From Streptomyces graminilatus (GTDB lineage: Bacteria > Actinomycetota > Actinomycetes > Streptomycetales > Streptomycetaceae), in the NCBI RefSeq assembly GCF_001418565.1, contig NZ_LIQQ01000376.1:1-32478 (forward strand): a DNA stretch of 32,478 nucleotides, written 5' to 3'. Positions 14,876 to 22,273 of the stretch are shown here, piece after piece. Within the stretch, counting starts at the first letter, position 1; the number at the start of each line of letters is the position of its first letter. Below the pieces are notes generated by a model. The model was not told the origin of the DNA. It searched no databases and saw nothing but the letters and a program-made list of their open reading frames with translations. A program made the translations under genes and the position numbers.

Positions 14876-15768
14876 GTACTGCACAGGTCGACGAGGTGCG
14901 TGCCGCCTCCCCTGAACGCGTGGTCCCGGGTACCCCCCTGGCCGGGACCACGCTGAATCGCGCTCTGAGCTTCGAATACATGAGGCTCAAGGGCCTGCGA
15001 TCCACTTGGGTGGCGATTGCCACGATGGCCGCCCTGAGTCTGCTCAACGGCGTGCTGCTGCCGACCGAGGCAGTCGAACCGAAGGTGAGCGGGCAACCTT
15101 CCCTCGAAGTCACCCAGTTGGTCGACTCTCTCCAGTTCAATCCGATTGGCATGCAAATACCCCTCAGTGCATGGTTGTTGGTGTTTGTTCTCGGAAGCGG
15201 TCCGTTCGCGACGGAGTTCAGGCATCGCACTGCGCAAACAGCCTGGCTGACCATCGGTACGCGCGGCCTGTCGTACGCGGCCAAACTCCTTGTGGGCGCG
15301 GGCGGCTCCCTGGCGATCTGCGTCGTCGGCCTCGCACTGAGCGCGATCGGAGGTGCGACAGCCCTTGCCGTCACGGGACTTGCCCAGCCCCACTGGTCAG
15401 GGGCCTGCGGCCCGCTGTTGAGGTACCTGATTGTCATGACGTTTCTGCCTGTTCTGGCAGGCAGCCTGACCGCGCTCATTCGGAGCCGGCTCCTGTCGGT
15501 ACTCACACTCGTCCTGTGGCCGCTCCTGTTGGAACGGGTCTTCGGGCTGGTCATCCAGCGGATCCCAGGAATGGCCGGGGTCCAGGACTGGCTTCCATTC
15601 GCGGCGGCCCGAGCGGCGATGAGCGGCGTGGCGAATCCCGACGAACTGACCCGGCTGCTTATCGGCAGTGATCTGGCTCCCCTTCCGGGCCTCGGGGTGT
15701 TCTGCTCGTTCTCAGCCCTCGTGGCTACCTGTGGATGGCTCGCCTATCGACGACAGGAGGCTTCATGA
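14872..15768 (+). CDS. ABC-2 type transporter permease
   Basis: A 298-residue membrane protein with six likely transmembrane segments (for example TWVAIATMAALSLLNGVLL, SAWLLVFVLGSGPF, LLVGAGGSLAICVVGLAL and LGVFCSFSALVATCGWL). The motif FATEFRHRTAQTAWL in the first cytoplasmic loop is typical of ABC-2 permeases that pair with BcrA-like ATPases. The ATG overlaps the ATPase stop (ATGA), so the two are made together. The 3' end overlaps the next start in the same way. It probably forms a homodimeric membrane channel with two copies of the ATPase. The likely cargo is the secreted peptide or a membrane-active relative. Confidence 0.92.
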   Translation: MSTAQVDEVRAASPERVVPGTPLAGTTLNRALSFEYMRLKGLRSTWVAIATMAALSLLNGVLLPTEAVEPKVSGQPSLEVTQLVDSLQFNPIGMQIPLSAWLLVFVLGSGPFATEFRHRTAQTAWLTIGTRGLSYAAKLLVGAGGSLAICVVGLALSAIGGATALAVTGLAQPHWSGACGPLLRYLIVMTFLPVLAGSLTALIRSRLLSVLTLVLWPLLLERVFGLVIQRIPGMAGVQDWLPFAAARAAMSGVANPDELTRLLIGSDLAPLPGLGVFCSFSALVATCGWLAYRRQEAS

Positions 15769-16946
15769 GCCTGAGTACACCCGTGCTTGTCCGACGGGTG
15801 GCCGCAGTCGACGCGCTGCGGGGATTCGCGCTGCTCGGCATTCTGCTGGTGAACAGCCTGCAGATCATGGACCCCTACGTGTCGGAGGGGGTTCGAGAGC
15901 CCAGTGCGGCGCTCTTGGACCGGGTCGCCGTGTGGCTGGTGATGGCATTGGCGGCTTCCAAGTTCTACCTCCTGTTCTCGTTCCTCTTCGGCTACAGCTT
16001 CACCCTGCAGATGAGCTCCGCCGACCGGAACGGGGCCAACATCACGCCTCGATTCCTTCGCCGGTCGCTGGGCCTGCTGATGTTGGGCCTGGCACATGCC
16101 GTGCTGCTCTACAACGGTGACATCCTCATGACGTACGGCGTTCTTGGACTGGCTCTCCTGGCTGTCCGGCGGATCACCCCGGCGACCGCCACCAAGGCCG
16201 CCTCCTGGATCTACGTGGTCTACGGCGTCCTACTCACCACACTCGGTGCCCTTCCTGCAGGGGAGAACAGCGAGATCGACGGCCACAAGAAGGAGATCGC
16301 CGTGGCTGTGGGCGCGTACCGCGGCACCGCAGCCACGGTCCTTCAGGCAAACGTGGACCGGCTGCCCGATGCTTTCCTCGGCTTTTTCCTCATGGCCCCC
16401 GGGGTACTCGCCGCGTTCCTCCTGGGGCTGGCCGCAGGCAAGGTCGGCATCCTCACCCTGAACGCCCCGAGCCGCCCCCAGTTGGTCAGGATCACGGCCG
16501 CAGGACTCGCGTTGGGAGTCCCCGGGGCCGTTTTCTCCGCCTCCACTTCGCAGGGACCACTGGATGAACGATGGCAGTACCTGGGGCTTGGCGTGGGCAT
16601 CCTGACGGCTCCCGCTCTGTCAGCCGCGTACGCCTGCGGAATCCTGCTTCTGCTGCGCTCCTCATGGGGTGAGCGCACCGAGCAACTACTCAACCCGGCA
16701 GGCCGCCTGGCGCTGACGAACTATCTGACACAGTCCGTTGTCATGACCGTTGTGGCCACGTCGTACGGACTCTCCCTGTACGGACGTACCGGCGCGGCCA
16801 CGGTGGTGGGGCTGGCATGCCTCGTGTACGTCCTCCAACTCGCCGTCAGCGCAGCATGGTTCCGGCGATTCCGCCAGGGCCCCGCCGAGTGGCTGCTCCG
16901 TACGCTCACCCGGGCACAGCTCGCGGGTGGCCGTCCCCGATCATGA
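15765..16946 (+). CDS. DUF418 (YeiB-like) integral membrane protein
   Basis: A 393-residue membrane protein with about ten hydrophobic segments. It opens with the family signature RVAAVDALRGFALLGILLVN and contains FYLLFSFLFGYSF, RRSLGLLMLGLAHAVLLYNGDIL and, in the C-terminal DUF418 part, LLNPAGRLALTNYLTQSVV. The N-terminal part resembles membrane acyltransferases that modify cell-envelope components, but no reaction is proven for DUF418. The ATG at 15765 overlaps the permease stop and has AGGAGG four bases upstream, so a longer frame was rejected. As last gene of the peptide-transporter operon, it may alter the producer's envelope for self-resistance; this is inference. Confidence 0.9.
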   Translation: MSLSTPVLVRRVAAVDALRGFALLGILLVNSLQIMDPYVSEGVREPSAALLDRVAVWLVMALAASKFYLLFSFLFGYSFTLQMSSADRNGANITPRFLRRSLGLLMLGLAHAVLLYNGDILMTYGVLGLALLAVRRITPATATKAASWIYVVYGVLLTTLGALPAGENSEIDGHKKEIAVAVGAYRGTAATVLQANVDRLPDAFLGFFLMAPGVLAAFLLGLAAGKVGILTLNAPSRPQLVRITAAGLALGVPGAVFSASTSQGPLDERWQYLGLGVGILTAPALSAAYACGILLLLRSSWGERTEQLLNPAGRLALTNYLTQSVVMTVVATSYGLSLYGRTGAATVVGLACLVYVLQLAVSAAWFRRFRQGPAEWLLRTLTRAQLAGGRPRS

Positions 16947-16956
16947 CAAGCGTCCC

Positions 16957-16974
16957 GCCGGGCGACCGCCCGGC
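16957..16974 (+). terminator. Short GC-rich hairpin ending the transporter operon
   Basis: GCCGGGC (16957-16963) and GCCCGGC (16968-16974) pair around a four-base loop, ten bases after the DUF418 stop. The stem is short, so read-through into the next operon is possible. Confidence 0.5.
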
Positions 16975-17111
16975 AGAAACACCTACCGACGGGTACCCGG
17001 AGAACGGCTGCGCGGTCGCCCTGCGGGGAAAGCGCGTACCCCAACTTGCGCGTGAGCTGCCGGAAACCACTCGGAGATCGTCCCGTTACGTCCCGCCCCT
17101 ACCTTCAGGCC

Positions 17112-18656
17112 ATGGCGGACATATTTGACGCGTACGCGTTGGCCGATGCGTGGGACGAGATGTTTGTGCGGCCGGGTGAGGTCAGGACCGCCTATGAGCC
17201 GGTACTGGCGGCGCTCCAGCCCATCGAACCCACCGAACTGCGGTTCAGGGCCGACCAGATGGCCCGAGCCTTCACCGACCGGGGGGTGACCTACGCCTTC
17301 GCGGGCGAGGAACGGCCCTGGCCGCTGGACCTCGTGCCGAGGATCCTGGACGCGCTGGAGTGGGATCTCATCCAGCGCGGGGTGGCCCAGCGGGTGCGGG
17401 CCCTGGAGGCGTATCTCGCGGACGCCTACGGGCACTGCCGGGCCTTCGAGGACGGTGTCGTGCCCTGGCGGCTGCTGCTCAGTTCGGCGCACTTCCATCG
17501 CGCCGCGCACGGCATCGAGCCACCGGGCGGGGTACGCATCCATGTCGCCGGCATCGATCTCGTCCGGGACGAGGCCGGGGACTTCCGGGTGCTGGAGGAC
17601 AACGTCCGGGTGCCGTCCGGGGTCTCGTACGTCATCGAGAACCGGCGGGCGATGACCCGCGTCTTCCCGTCCCTCTTCGCCGAGCAGCACGTCGTCCCCG
17701 TCGACGGCTACGCGCAGCGCCTGCTGGCCGCGCTGCGCGCCGCCGCGCCGGAGGGGGTCGCCGATCCCCGTGTGGTCGTCCTGACCCCTGGGCCGAGCAA
17801 CGCCGCCTACTTCGAACACGCGCTGCTGGCCCGGCTGATGGGCGTGCAGCTGGTCGAGGGGCACGACCTGGTGTGCCGCAAGAACCGGGTGTGGATGCGG
17901 ACCACGCGCGGTGAGGTGCCCGTCCATGTCGTATACCGAAGGCTGGACGACGACTTCCTCGACCCGCTCCATTTCCGGCCCGACTCGGTGATCGGCTGCC
18001 CCGGCATCCTGAGCGCCGCCCAGGCGGGCACCGTCACCCTCGCGAACGCGGTCGGCAACGGCATCGCCGACGACAAGCTGCTCTACACGTACGTACCCGA
18101 TCTGATCCGGTACTACCTCTCCGAGGAACCGATTCTTCCGAACGTGGAGTCGTTCCGTCCCGACGAGCCGGGCCAGTTGGAGGCCGTGCTCGACCAGATC
18201 GACCAGCTCGTCATCAAGCCCGTCGACGGCGCCGGCGGCCAGGGCATCGTCATCGGCCCCAAGGCCGACCGGGAGACCCTGGAGCAGTGCCGGGCGGCCG
18301 TGGCCGCCGATCCCCGGGGCTGGATCGCGCAGCGCCCCGTCGCGCTCTCCACCTCCCCGACCCTGGCCGGTGAGCGGATGGCGCCGCGCCACATCGACCT
18401 GCGCCCGTTCGCCGTGAACGACGGCAGCGAGGTCTGGGTCCTGCCGGGCGGGCTGACCCGGGTCGCCCTCCAGGAGGGCAACCTGATCGTCAACTCCAGC
18501 CAGGGCGGCGGCTCCAAGGACACCTGGGTGCTCTCCGAGGGGCCCGCCGAGACCCCGTACCCCGTACAGCCCACGGGTGCGCCGCCCGAGGTCGCCCCGC
18601 GCCAACACGGACCCGACGGCAACCACACCCTCGTACAGGAAGGAGCACAGCAGTGA
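17112..18656 (+). CDS. Circularly permuted ATP-grasp protein (DUF404/DUF407)
   Basis: A 514-residue soluble protein. Landmarks of the circularly permuted type 2 ATP-grasp family are IDLVRDEAGDFRVLEDNVRVPSG, VSYVIENRR, VVVLTPGPSNAAYFEHALLA, DDDFLDPLHF, LVIKPVDGAGGQGIVIGP and HIDLRPFAV. Such enzymes are predicted to make amide bonds using ATP. With alpha-E and transglutaminase-like partners they are proposed to build or edit a small peptide or peptide tag outside the ribosome. The ATG at 17112 fits the family start (MADIFDAYALADAW); its ribosome binding site is weak. It overlaps the alpha-E gene by four bases (GTGA), so the products are probably made in equal amounts. Confidence 0.92.
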   Translation: MADIFDAYALADAWDEMFVRPGEVRTAYEPVLAALQPIEPTELRFRADQMARAFTDRGVTYAFAGEERPWPLDLVPRILDALEWDLIQRGVAQRVRALEAYLADAYGHCRAFEDGVVPWRLLLSSAHFHRAAHGIEPPGGVRIHVAGIDLVRDEAGDFRVLEDNVRVPSGVSYVIENRRAMTRVFPSLFAEQHVVPVDGYAQRLLAALRAAAPEGVADPRVVVLTPGPSNAAYFEHALLARLMGVQLVEGHDLVCRKNRVWMRTTRGEVPVHVVYRRLDDDFLDPLHFRPDSVIGCPGILSAAQAGTVTLANAVGNGIADDKLLYTYVPDLIRYYLSEEPILPNVESFRPDEPGQLEAVLDQIDQLVIKPVDGAGGQGIVIGPKADRETLEQCRAAVAADPRGWIAQRPVALSTSPTLAGERMAPRHIDLRPFAVNDGSEVWVLPGGLTRVALQEGNLIVNSSQGGGSKDTWVLSEGPAETPYPVQPTGAPPEVAPRQHGPDGNHTLVQEGAQQ

Positions 18657-19594
18657 ACGACGTGATCCTCTCCCGGATAGCCGAGGCCCTGACGTGGACG
18701 GGCCGTTACGTGGAGCGGGCCGACGCGACGGGCCGCATCCTGGACGCCTATCTGCACCGGCTGCTGGAGGACCCCTGGCGCGACGAGGACGCGGCCTGCC
18801 GCTCCCTGTACGCGATCCTGGGTGTCGACGCGGGCGGCCAACCCGTGGACATGCAGCAGGTGTTGGACCAGCTCGCCTTCGACGCACGCTCGACCTGCTC
18901 GATCGAAGGCGCCCTGGGGGCCGCCCGGTTGAACGCCCGCAGTGCCCGTGAGGCCGTCTCCTCGGAGATGTGGGAGTGCCTCAACTCGACCTGGCACGCC
19001 CTCGCCGACCAGCGCCTCGCGGCCCGGCGCACCGGCCCCTACGCCTACTTGGAGCTGGTCCGGCGCAGATCCGCGCTCTTCTTCGGTCTCGCGGACTCCA
19101 CGATGAGCCGGGACGACAGCTGGCGGTTCGTGGTGCTGGGGCGCAGCCTGGAACGGGTCGACATGACCGTACGGCTTTTGTCGGTACGGGTGTTGGACGC
19201 CGCCCACGCGCCCGACTGGCCGACCCTGCTCAGCGCGTCCGGCGCCGACGAGGCGTACGCGCGGGTGTACGGAGGCTTCGGTGACACCCCGAGAGTCGCC
19301 GAATTCCTGCTCCTGGACCGGGACTTCCCGCGCTCGGCGCTGCACGCCCTCACCACCGCCGAGGAGTGCCTCTCGGCGCTCGGCCGCCCGCGCCAGGATC
19401 CGGCCCGGCGCCCGATCGGGCGGCTGCGCACCAGACTCGAATATCTGGACTCGCAGGCATTGGAAGACCAACTCCCCTCACTTCTAAGGGACTTGCAGAC
19501 CGCGTGCATGGCCTCCGCCGAGGCGGTCGCGGAGCGGTTCTTCCCGTACCAGGGACCCGTGGAGTGGGCTCAGGAAGGAACGCGTGCGGTATGA
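18653..19594 (+). CDS. Alpha-E domain-containing protein (DUF403)
   Basis: A 313-residue, nearly all-helical protein. Family landmarks are SRIAEALTWTGRYVERADAT at the start, then ARLNARSAREAVSSEMWECL, FFGLADSTMSRDDSWRFVVL and GRSLERVDMTVRLL. The alpha-E family is found almost only with circularly permuted ATP-grasp proteins, often in one polypeptide, and is thought to be a structural or substrate-handling partner. The GTG at 18653 overlaps the upstream stop, and GGAAGGAG stands seven bases ahead. Its own stop overlaps the transglutaminase gene start (ATGA). No catalytic residues are known for the family. Confidence 0.95.
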   Translation: MNDVILSRIAEALTWTGRYVERADATGRILDAYLHRLLEDPWRDEDAACRSLYAILGVDAGGQPVDMQQVLDQLAFDARSTCSIEGALGAARLNARSAREAVSSEMWECLNSTWHALADQRLAARRTGPYAYLELVRRRSALFFGLADSTMSRDDSWRFVVLGRSLERVDMTVRLLSVRVLDAAHAPDWPTLLSASGADEAYARVYGGFGDTPRVAEFLLLDRDFPRSALHALTTAEECLSALGRPRQDPARRPIGRLRTRLEYLDSQALEDQLPSLLRDLQTACMASAEAVAERFFPYQGPVEWAQEGTRAV

Positions 19595-20511
19595 GCAGCA
19601 ACGGGACGGGATACAGGACGAGCAGCGGTACGGGTGACGTGATGAGTGGCATGCCGGCCAACGCGCCGATGACCCGGCGGCTCCGCATCCGGCACATCAC
19701 CCGGGTCGCGTACGCGCAGGCGGCGGTCTCCTCGCACAACGAGGTCCGGATGACCCCGCTCACGCTTCCCGGCCAGACCACGCTGGACGCCCGGGTCACC
19801 GTGAACCCGACGACGCCGACCTGGTCGTACTGGGACTACTGGGGCACGCAGGTCACCGGTTTCGACCTGATGGACCCGCATGCCGACCTCACGATCACCG
19901 CCCAGAGCCTGGTGGAGACGGCACCGCCGGGCCCCCTGGAGCCCGCGCCGAGCTGGGCCGAGGTCGCCGAGCGGACGGCGGGCTCCCGGCTGCTGGAGTT
20001 CGCGACGGCGACGGTACGGACGACGGTGCCGCCCGAGCTGGTGGCGCGGGCGCGCGAGGTCGCCGGGGGTCTCGACCCGCACGAGACGGCCGTCGCGGTG
20101 TCGTCGCTGGTCGCGGACCGGGTGTCGTACCTGCCGGGTACGACGGGGGTGAACACGTCGGCGGCGGAGGCGTGGGAGCAGGGCGCGGGCGTCTGCCAGG
20201 ACATCGCCCATGTGACGATCGCGCTGCTGCGGGGCCTCGGCCTGCCCACCCGCTATGTCTCCGGCTACCTCCACCCCGAGCGGGAGGCGGAACTGCACCG
20301 CCCGGTGCCCGGCCAGTCCCACGCCTGGATCGAGTACTGGGCGGGCGACTGGCGCGGCTACGACCCGACGAACCGGACGCGCGCCGACGAGTCCCATGTG
20401 GTGGTCGGGCGGGGGCGCGACTACGACGACGTGACCCCGCACAAGGGCGTGTACCGGGGGGTGGCGGGCGGGCCGCCGGAGGTGACGGTGGAGTTCACGC
20501 GGGTGGCCTGA
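19591..20511 (+). CDS. Transglutaminase-like cysteine protease
   Basis: A 306-residue protein. An N-terminal beta-rich domain (about 28-115, RLRIRHITRVAYAQAAVSSH onwards) is typical of bacterial transglutaminase-like proteins. The catalytic core has Cys202 in GVCQDIAH, His244 in SHAWIEYW and Asp258 in YDPTN, so the triad is complete. No signal peptide is seen, so it acts in the cytoplasm. With the ATP-grasp and alpha-E proteins it forms a conserved three-gene unit; it may cleave or transfer the peptide that the ligase makes. The ATG at 19591 overlaps the preceding stop by four bases and has AGGAAGG upstream, which decides against an earlier start. Confidence 0.94.
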   Translation: MSSNGTGYRTSSGTGDVMSGMPANAPMTRRLRIRHITRVAYAQAAVSSHNEVRMTPLTLPGQTTLDARVTVNPTTPTWSYWDYWGTQVTGFDLMDPHADLTITAQSLVETAPPGPLEPAPSWAEVAERTAGSRLLEFATATVRTTVPPELVARAREVAGGLDPHETAVAVSSLVADRVSYLPGTTGVNTSAAEAWEQGAGVCQDIAHVTIALLRGLGLPTRYVSGYLHPEREAELHRPVPGQSHAWIEYWAGDWRGYDPTNRTRADESHVVVGRGRDYDDVTPHKGVYRGVAGGPPEVTVEFTRVA

Positions 20512-20517
20512 AAACGA

Positions 20518-20637
20518 CCGTACGGCGGCCTCCCGTACGGCGTCCTCCCGCTCGTCGACTCCGTACGGCGGCTCCCGTACGGCGGTCACCCGCTCGTCGA
20601 CTCCGTACGGCGGCTCCCGTACTGCGACTCCGTACGG
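20518..20637. repeat. 42-bp tandem repeat with CCGTACGG palindromes
   Basis: The palindrome CCGTACGG occurs six times exactly (20518, 20533, 20561, 20575, 20603 and 20630), with altered copies at 20617 and near 20655. A 42-bp unit starting CCCGCTCGTCGACTCC is repeated at 20547-20588 and 20589-20630, the second with a few changes, followed by a partial third. It fills the gap between the transglutaminase stop and the next terminator. It may be a replication-slippage product or a structured transcript end. Confidence 0.85.
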
Positions 20638-20664
20638 CGGCTCCCTCCGTCGGCTCCCGTACGA

Positions 20665-20710
20665 CATGCGTGTACCCCGGGGCGGGTCGGTGCCCCGGGG
20701 TACACGCATG
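20665..20710. terminator. 18-bp perfect-stem bidirectional terminator
   Basis: CATGCGTGTACCCCGGGG (20665-20682) and its exact complement (20693-20710) enclose a ten-base loop. It lies between the convergent transglutaminase and sugar-binding protein genes and can end both transcripts. Confidence 0.93.
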
Positions 20711-20764
20711 TCCGGCGGAGGGGTGTGGGCGCGGCCCCGGCCCGCTCGCGGCGGCTTGGGCGGG

Positions 20765-21928
20765 CTACTTGAGGCCGAGGGCCGCGCATTCGCTCGCCAG
20801 CTTCGGGACGCAGATCTCGGACGCCTTGTAGATGCCGTCCTGGACGACCGTGCTCTTGATGTTGTCCTTCGTCAGGGCGACGACGCTCACCAACTGGGAG
20901 GGGACGTCCTTGGTCGTGGGGCTGGAGACCTTGTCCCGGGTGAGGGCGTCGAACAGGATGTCGCGGCCCTGGATATGGGCGATGGCCATCTCGGCCGCCG
21001 TCTGGGCCTCCTCCGGGTACGGCTTGTAGATGCTCATGTACTGCTCGCCGGAGATGATCCGCTGCACGGCGGCCAGTTCGGCGTCCTGCCCGGTGACCGG
21101 CGGCAGCTTGGTGACGCCCGCGGCCTGGAGGGCCTTGATGATGCCGCCCGCCATGCCGTCGTTGGCGGAGTAGACGGCGGCGATGTTGTCCTTGCCGATG
21201 GCGGCTATCGCCTTCGTCATGTTCGCCTCGGCGTTCTCCGGCTTCCAGTCCTTGGTGTCGAAGGACTGCGCGACCGTCACCTTGCCCTTGAGCTCGGCGA
21301 GGGCGCCCGCCTTGAACTGGGCGGCGTTCGGGTCGGTCACCGACCCGTTCATCATGACGATCTTCGCCGACTCGTTGGCGGCGGAGCCGAGGGCCTCCAG
21401 GAGGGAACGTCCCTGCACCTCGCCGACGAGTTCGTTGTCGAAGGAGATGTACGCGTCGATGGGCCCTTCGGCCAGCCTGTCGTACGCGATGACCGGAATC
21501 CCGGCGTCCTTGGCCTTCTTGACCTCGCCCGCGATGGCGTGCGCGTCCACGGCGTCCAGGAGCAGGACGTCGACCTTTTCGTCGATCATCTTCTGCAACT
21601 GCTTGGCCTGCTTGTCGGCGTCCGCCCCGGCATTGGCGTACTCGACCCTGCCCTGCCCGCTGGTGAGCGACGCGACCTTGGCCTTGATGATCGGGTAGTC
21701 GAACTTCTCGTAACGGGTGTTCGCCGTCTCCGGAAGCAGCAGCCCCACCGTGACGTCGTTGCCCTTCACCGGGGTCGCCTGCGTGGCTCCCCCGCCGGCG
21801 TCGAGCGCGCCGCAGCCCGCGGCGAGGGAGACCGTGACCGCCGAGGCGGCCACAGCGGTGGCGGAACGGCGCAAACGAGCCACACGACTCATGTGAATCG
21901 GACGGGCCGGACGAGTCAGACGAAACAT
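20765..21928 (-). CDS. Sugar ABC transporter substrate-binding lipoprotein, orphan
   Basis: The frame predicts a lipoprotein with lipobox LAAGC after a hydrophobic segment (TAVAASAVTVSLAAGC). The mature part is a periplasmic-binding-protein type 1 domain (Peripla_BP_4, like XylF or RbsB), with VTVGLLLPETANTRYEKFDYP, KVDVLLLDAVDAHAIAGEVK, AGIPVIAYDRLAEG, VYSANDGMAGGIIKALQAAG and TGQDAELAAVQRIISGEQYM. It would bind a sugar such as xylose at the cell surface. No permease or ATPase gene is next to it, so it must share a transporter or act as a sensor. The start is ambiguous: GTG 21940, ATG 21928 or ATG 21892. ATG 21928 has GAG seven bases upstream. Confidence 0.9.
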   Translation of the reverse strand: MFRLTRPARPIHMSRVARLRRSATAVAASAVTVSLAAGCGALDAGGGATQATPVKGNDVTVGLLLPETANTRYEKFDYPIIKAKVASLTSGQGRVEYANAGADADKQAKQLQKMIDEKVDVLLLDAVDAHAIAGEVKKAKDAGIPVIAYDRLAEGPIDAYISFDNELVGEVQGRSLLEALGSAANESAKIVMMNGSVTDPNAAQFKAGALAELKGKVTVAQSFDTKDWKPENAEANMTKAIAAIGKDNIAAVYSANDGMAGGIIKALQAAGVTKLPPVTGQDAELAAVQRIISGEQYMSIYKPYPEEAQTAAEMAIAHIQGRDILFDALTRDKVSSPTTKDVPSQLVSVVALTKDNIKSTVVQDGIYKASEICVPKLASECAALGLK

Positions 21929-22273
21929 TCGGATGCTCACTTCGGGTGCTTTCCGGACGCGGACGCAGCAGTGCGGCCCATGTGTCCGAAAAGACAACGC
22001 GTGCGAGCCCCTGGACGTCAAGCGGAACTACTGATCCGGAGGGCAACATCACACTCCGTCGCCGACATGAACGAACGGCGGAGACCTGCACAAACAGCCT
22101 TCACATACTCTCCATCTCCCCATGGGGCACTCGCCCGTGTTTACGGAGTCCTGACCAAGGTCCGGACAACCGGGCGCACTTGTCGCGGGTCCTGATCATC
22201 GACGGCTTGATTCCGCCACTCTCGAACGCCATCGAATGAACACGCACGAAATAGCACGAATGCGACGGAACGA
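21929..22273. other. Divergent intergenic region
   Basis: These bases lie between the sugar-binding lipoprotein gene and the first PA14-like gene and must carry both promoters. No convincing -35/-10 pair was picked out. GTCCTGATCATCGACGGC near 22189 differs at two positions from the 5' arm of the hairpin at 24330-24347, which lies before the second PA14-like gene, so the upstream regions were probably duplicated too. Confidence 0.5.

Noticed and set aside
16983..18887. A 634-codon minus-strand frame opposite the ATP-grasp gene
   Set aside because: Composition is Arg/Gly/Val-rich without domain motifs; the plus strand carries a clear family with coupled starts.
20518..20650. Possible CRISPR array
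   Set aside because: The units are tandem and palindromic with no unique spacers, and no cas genes are nearby.
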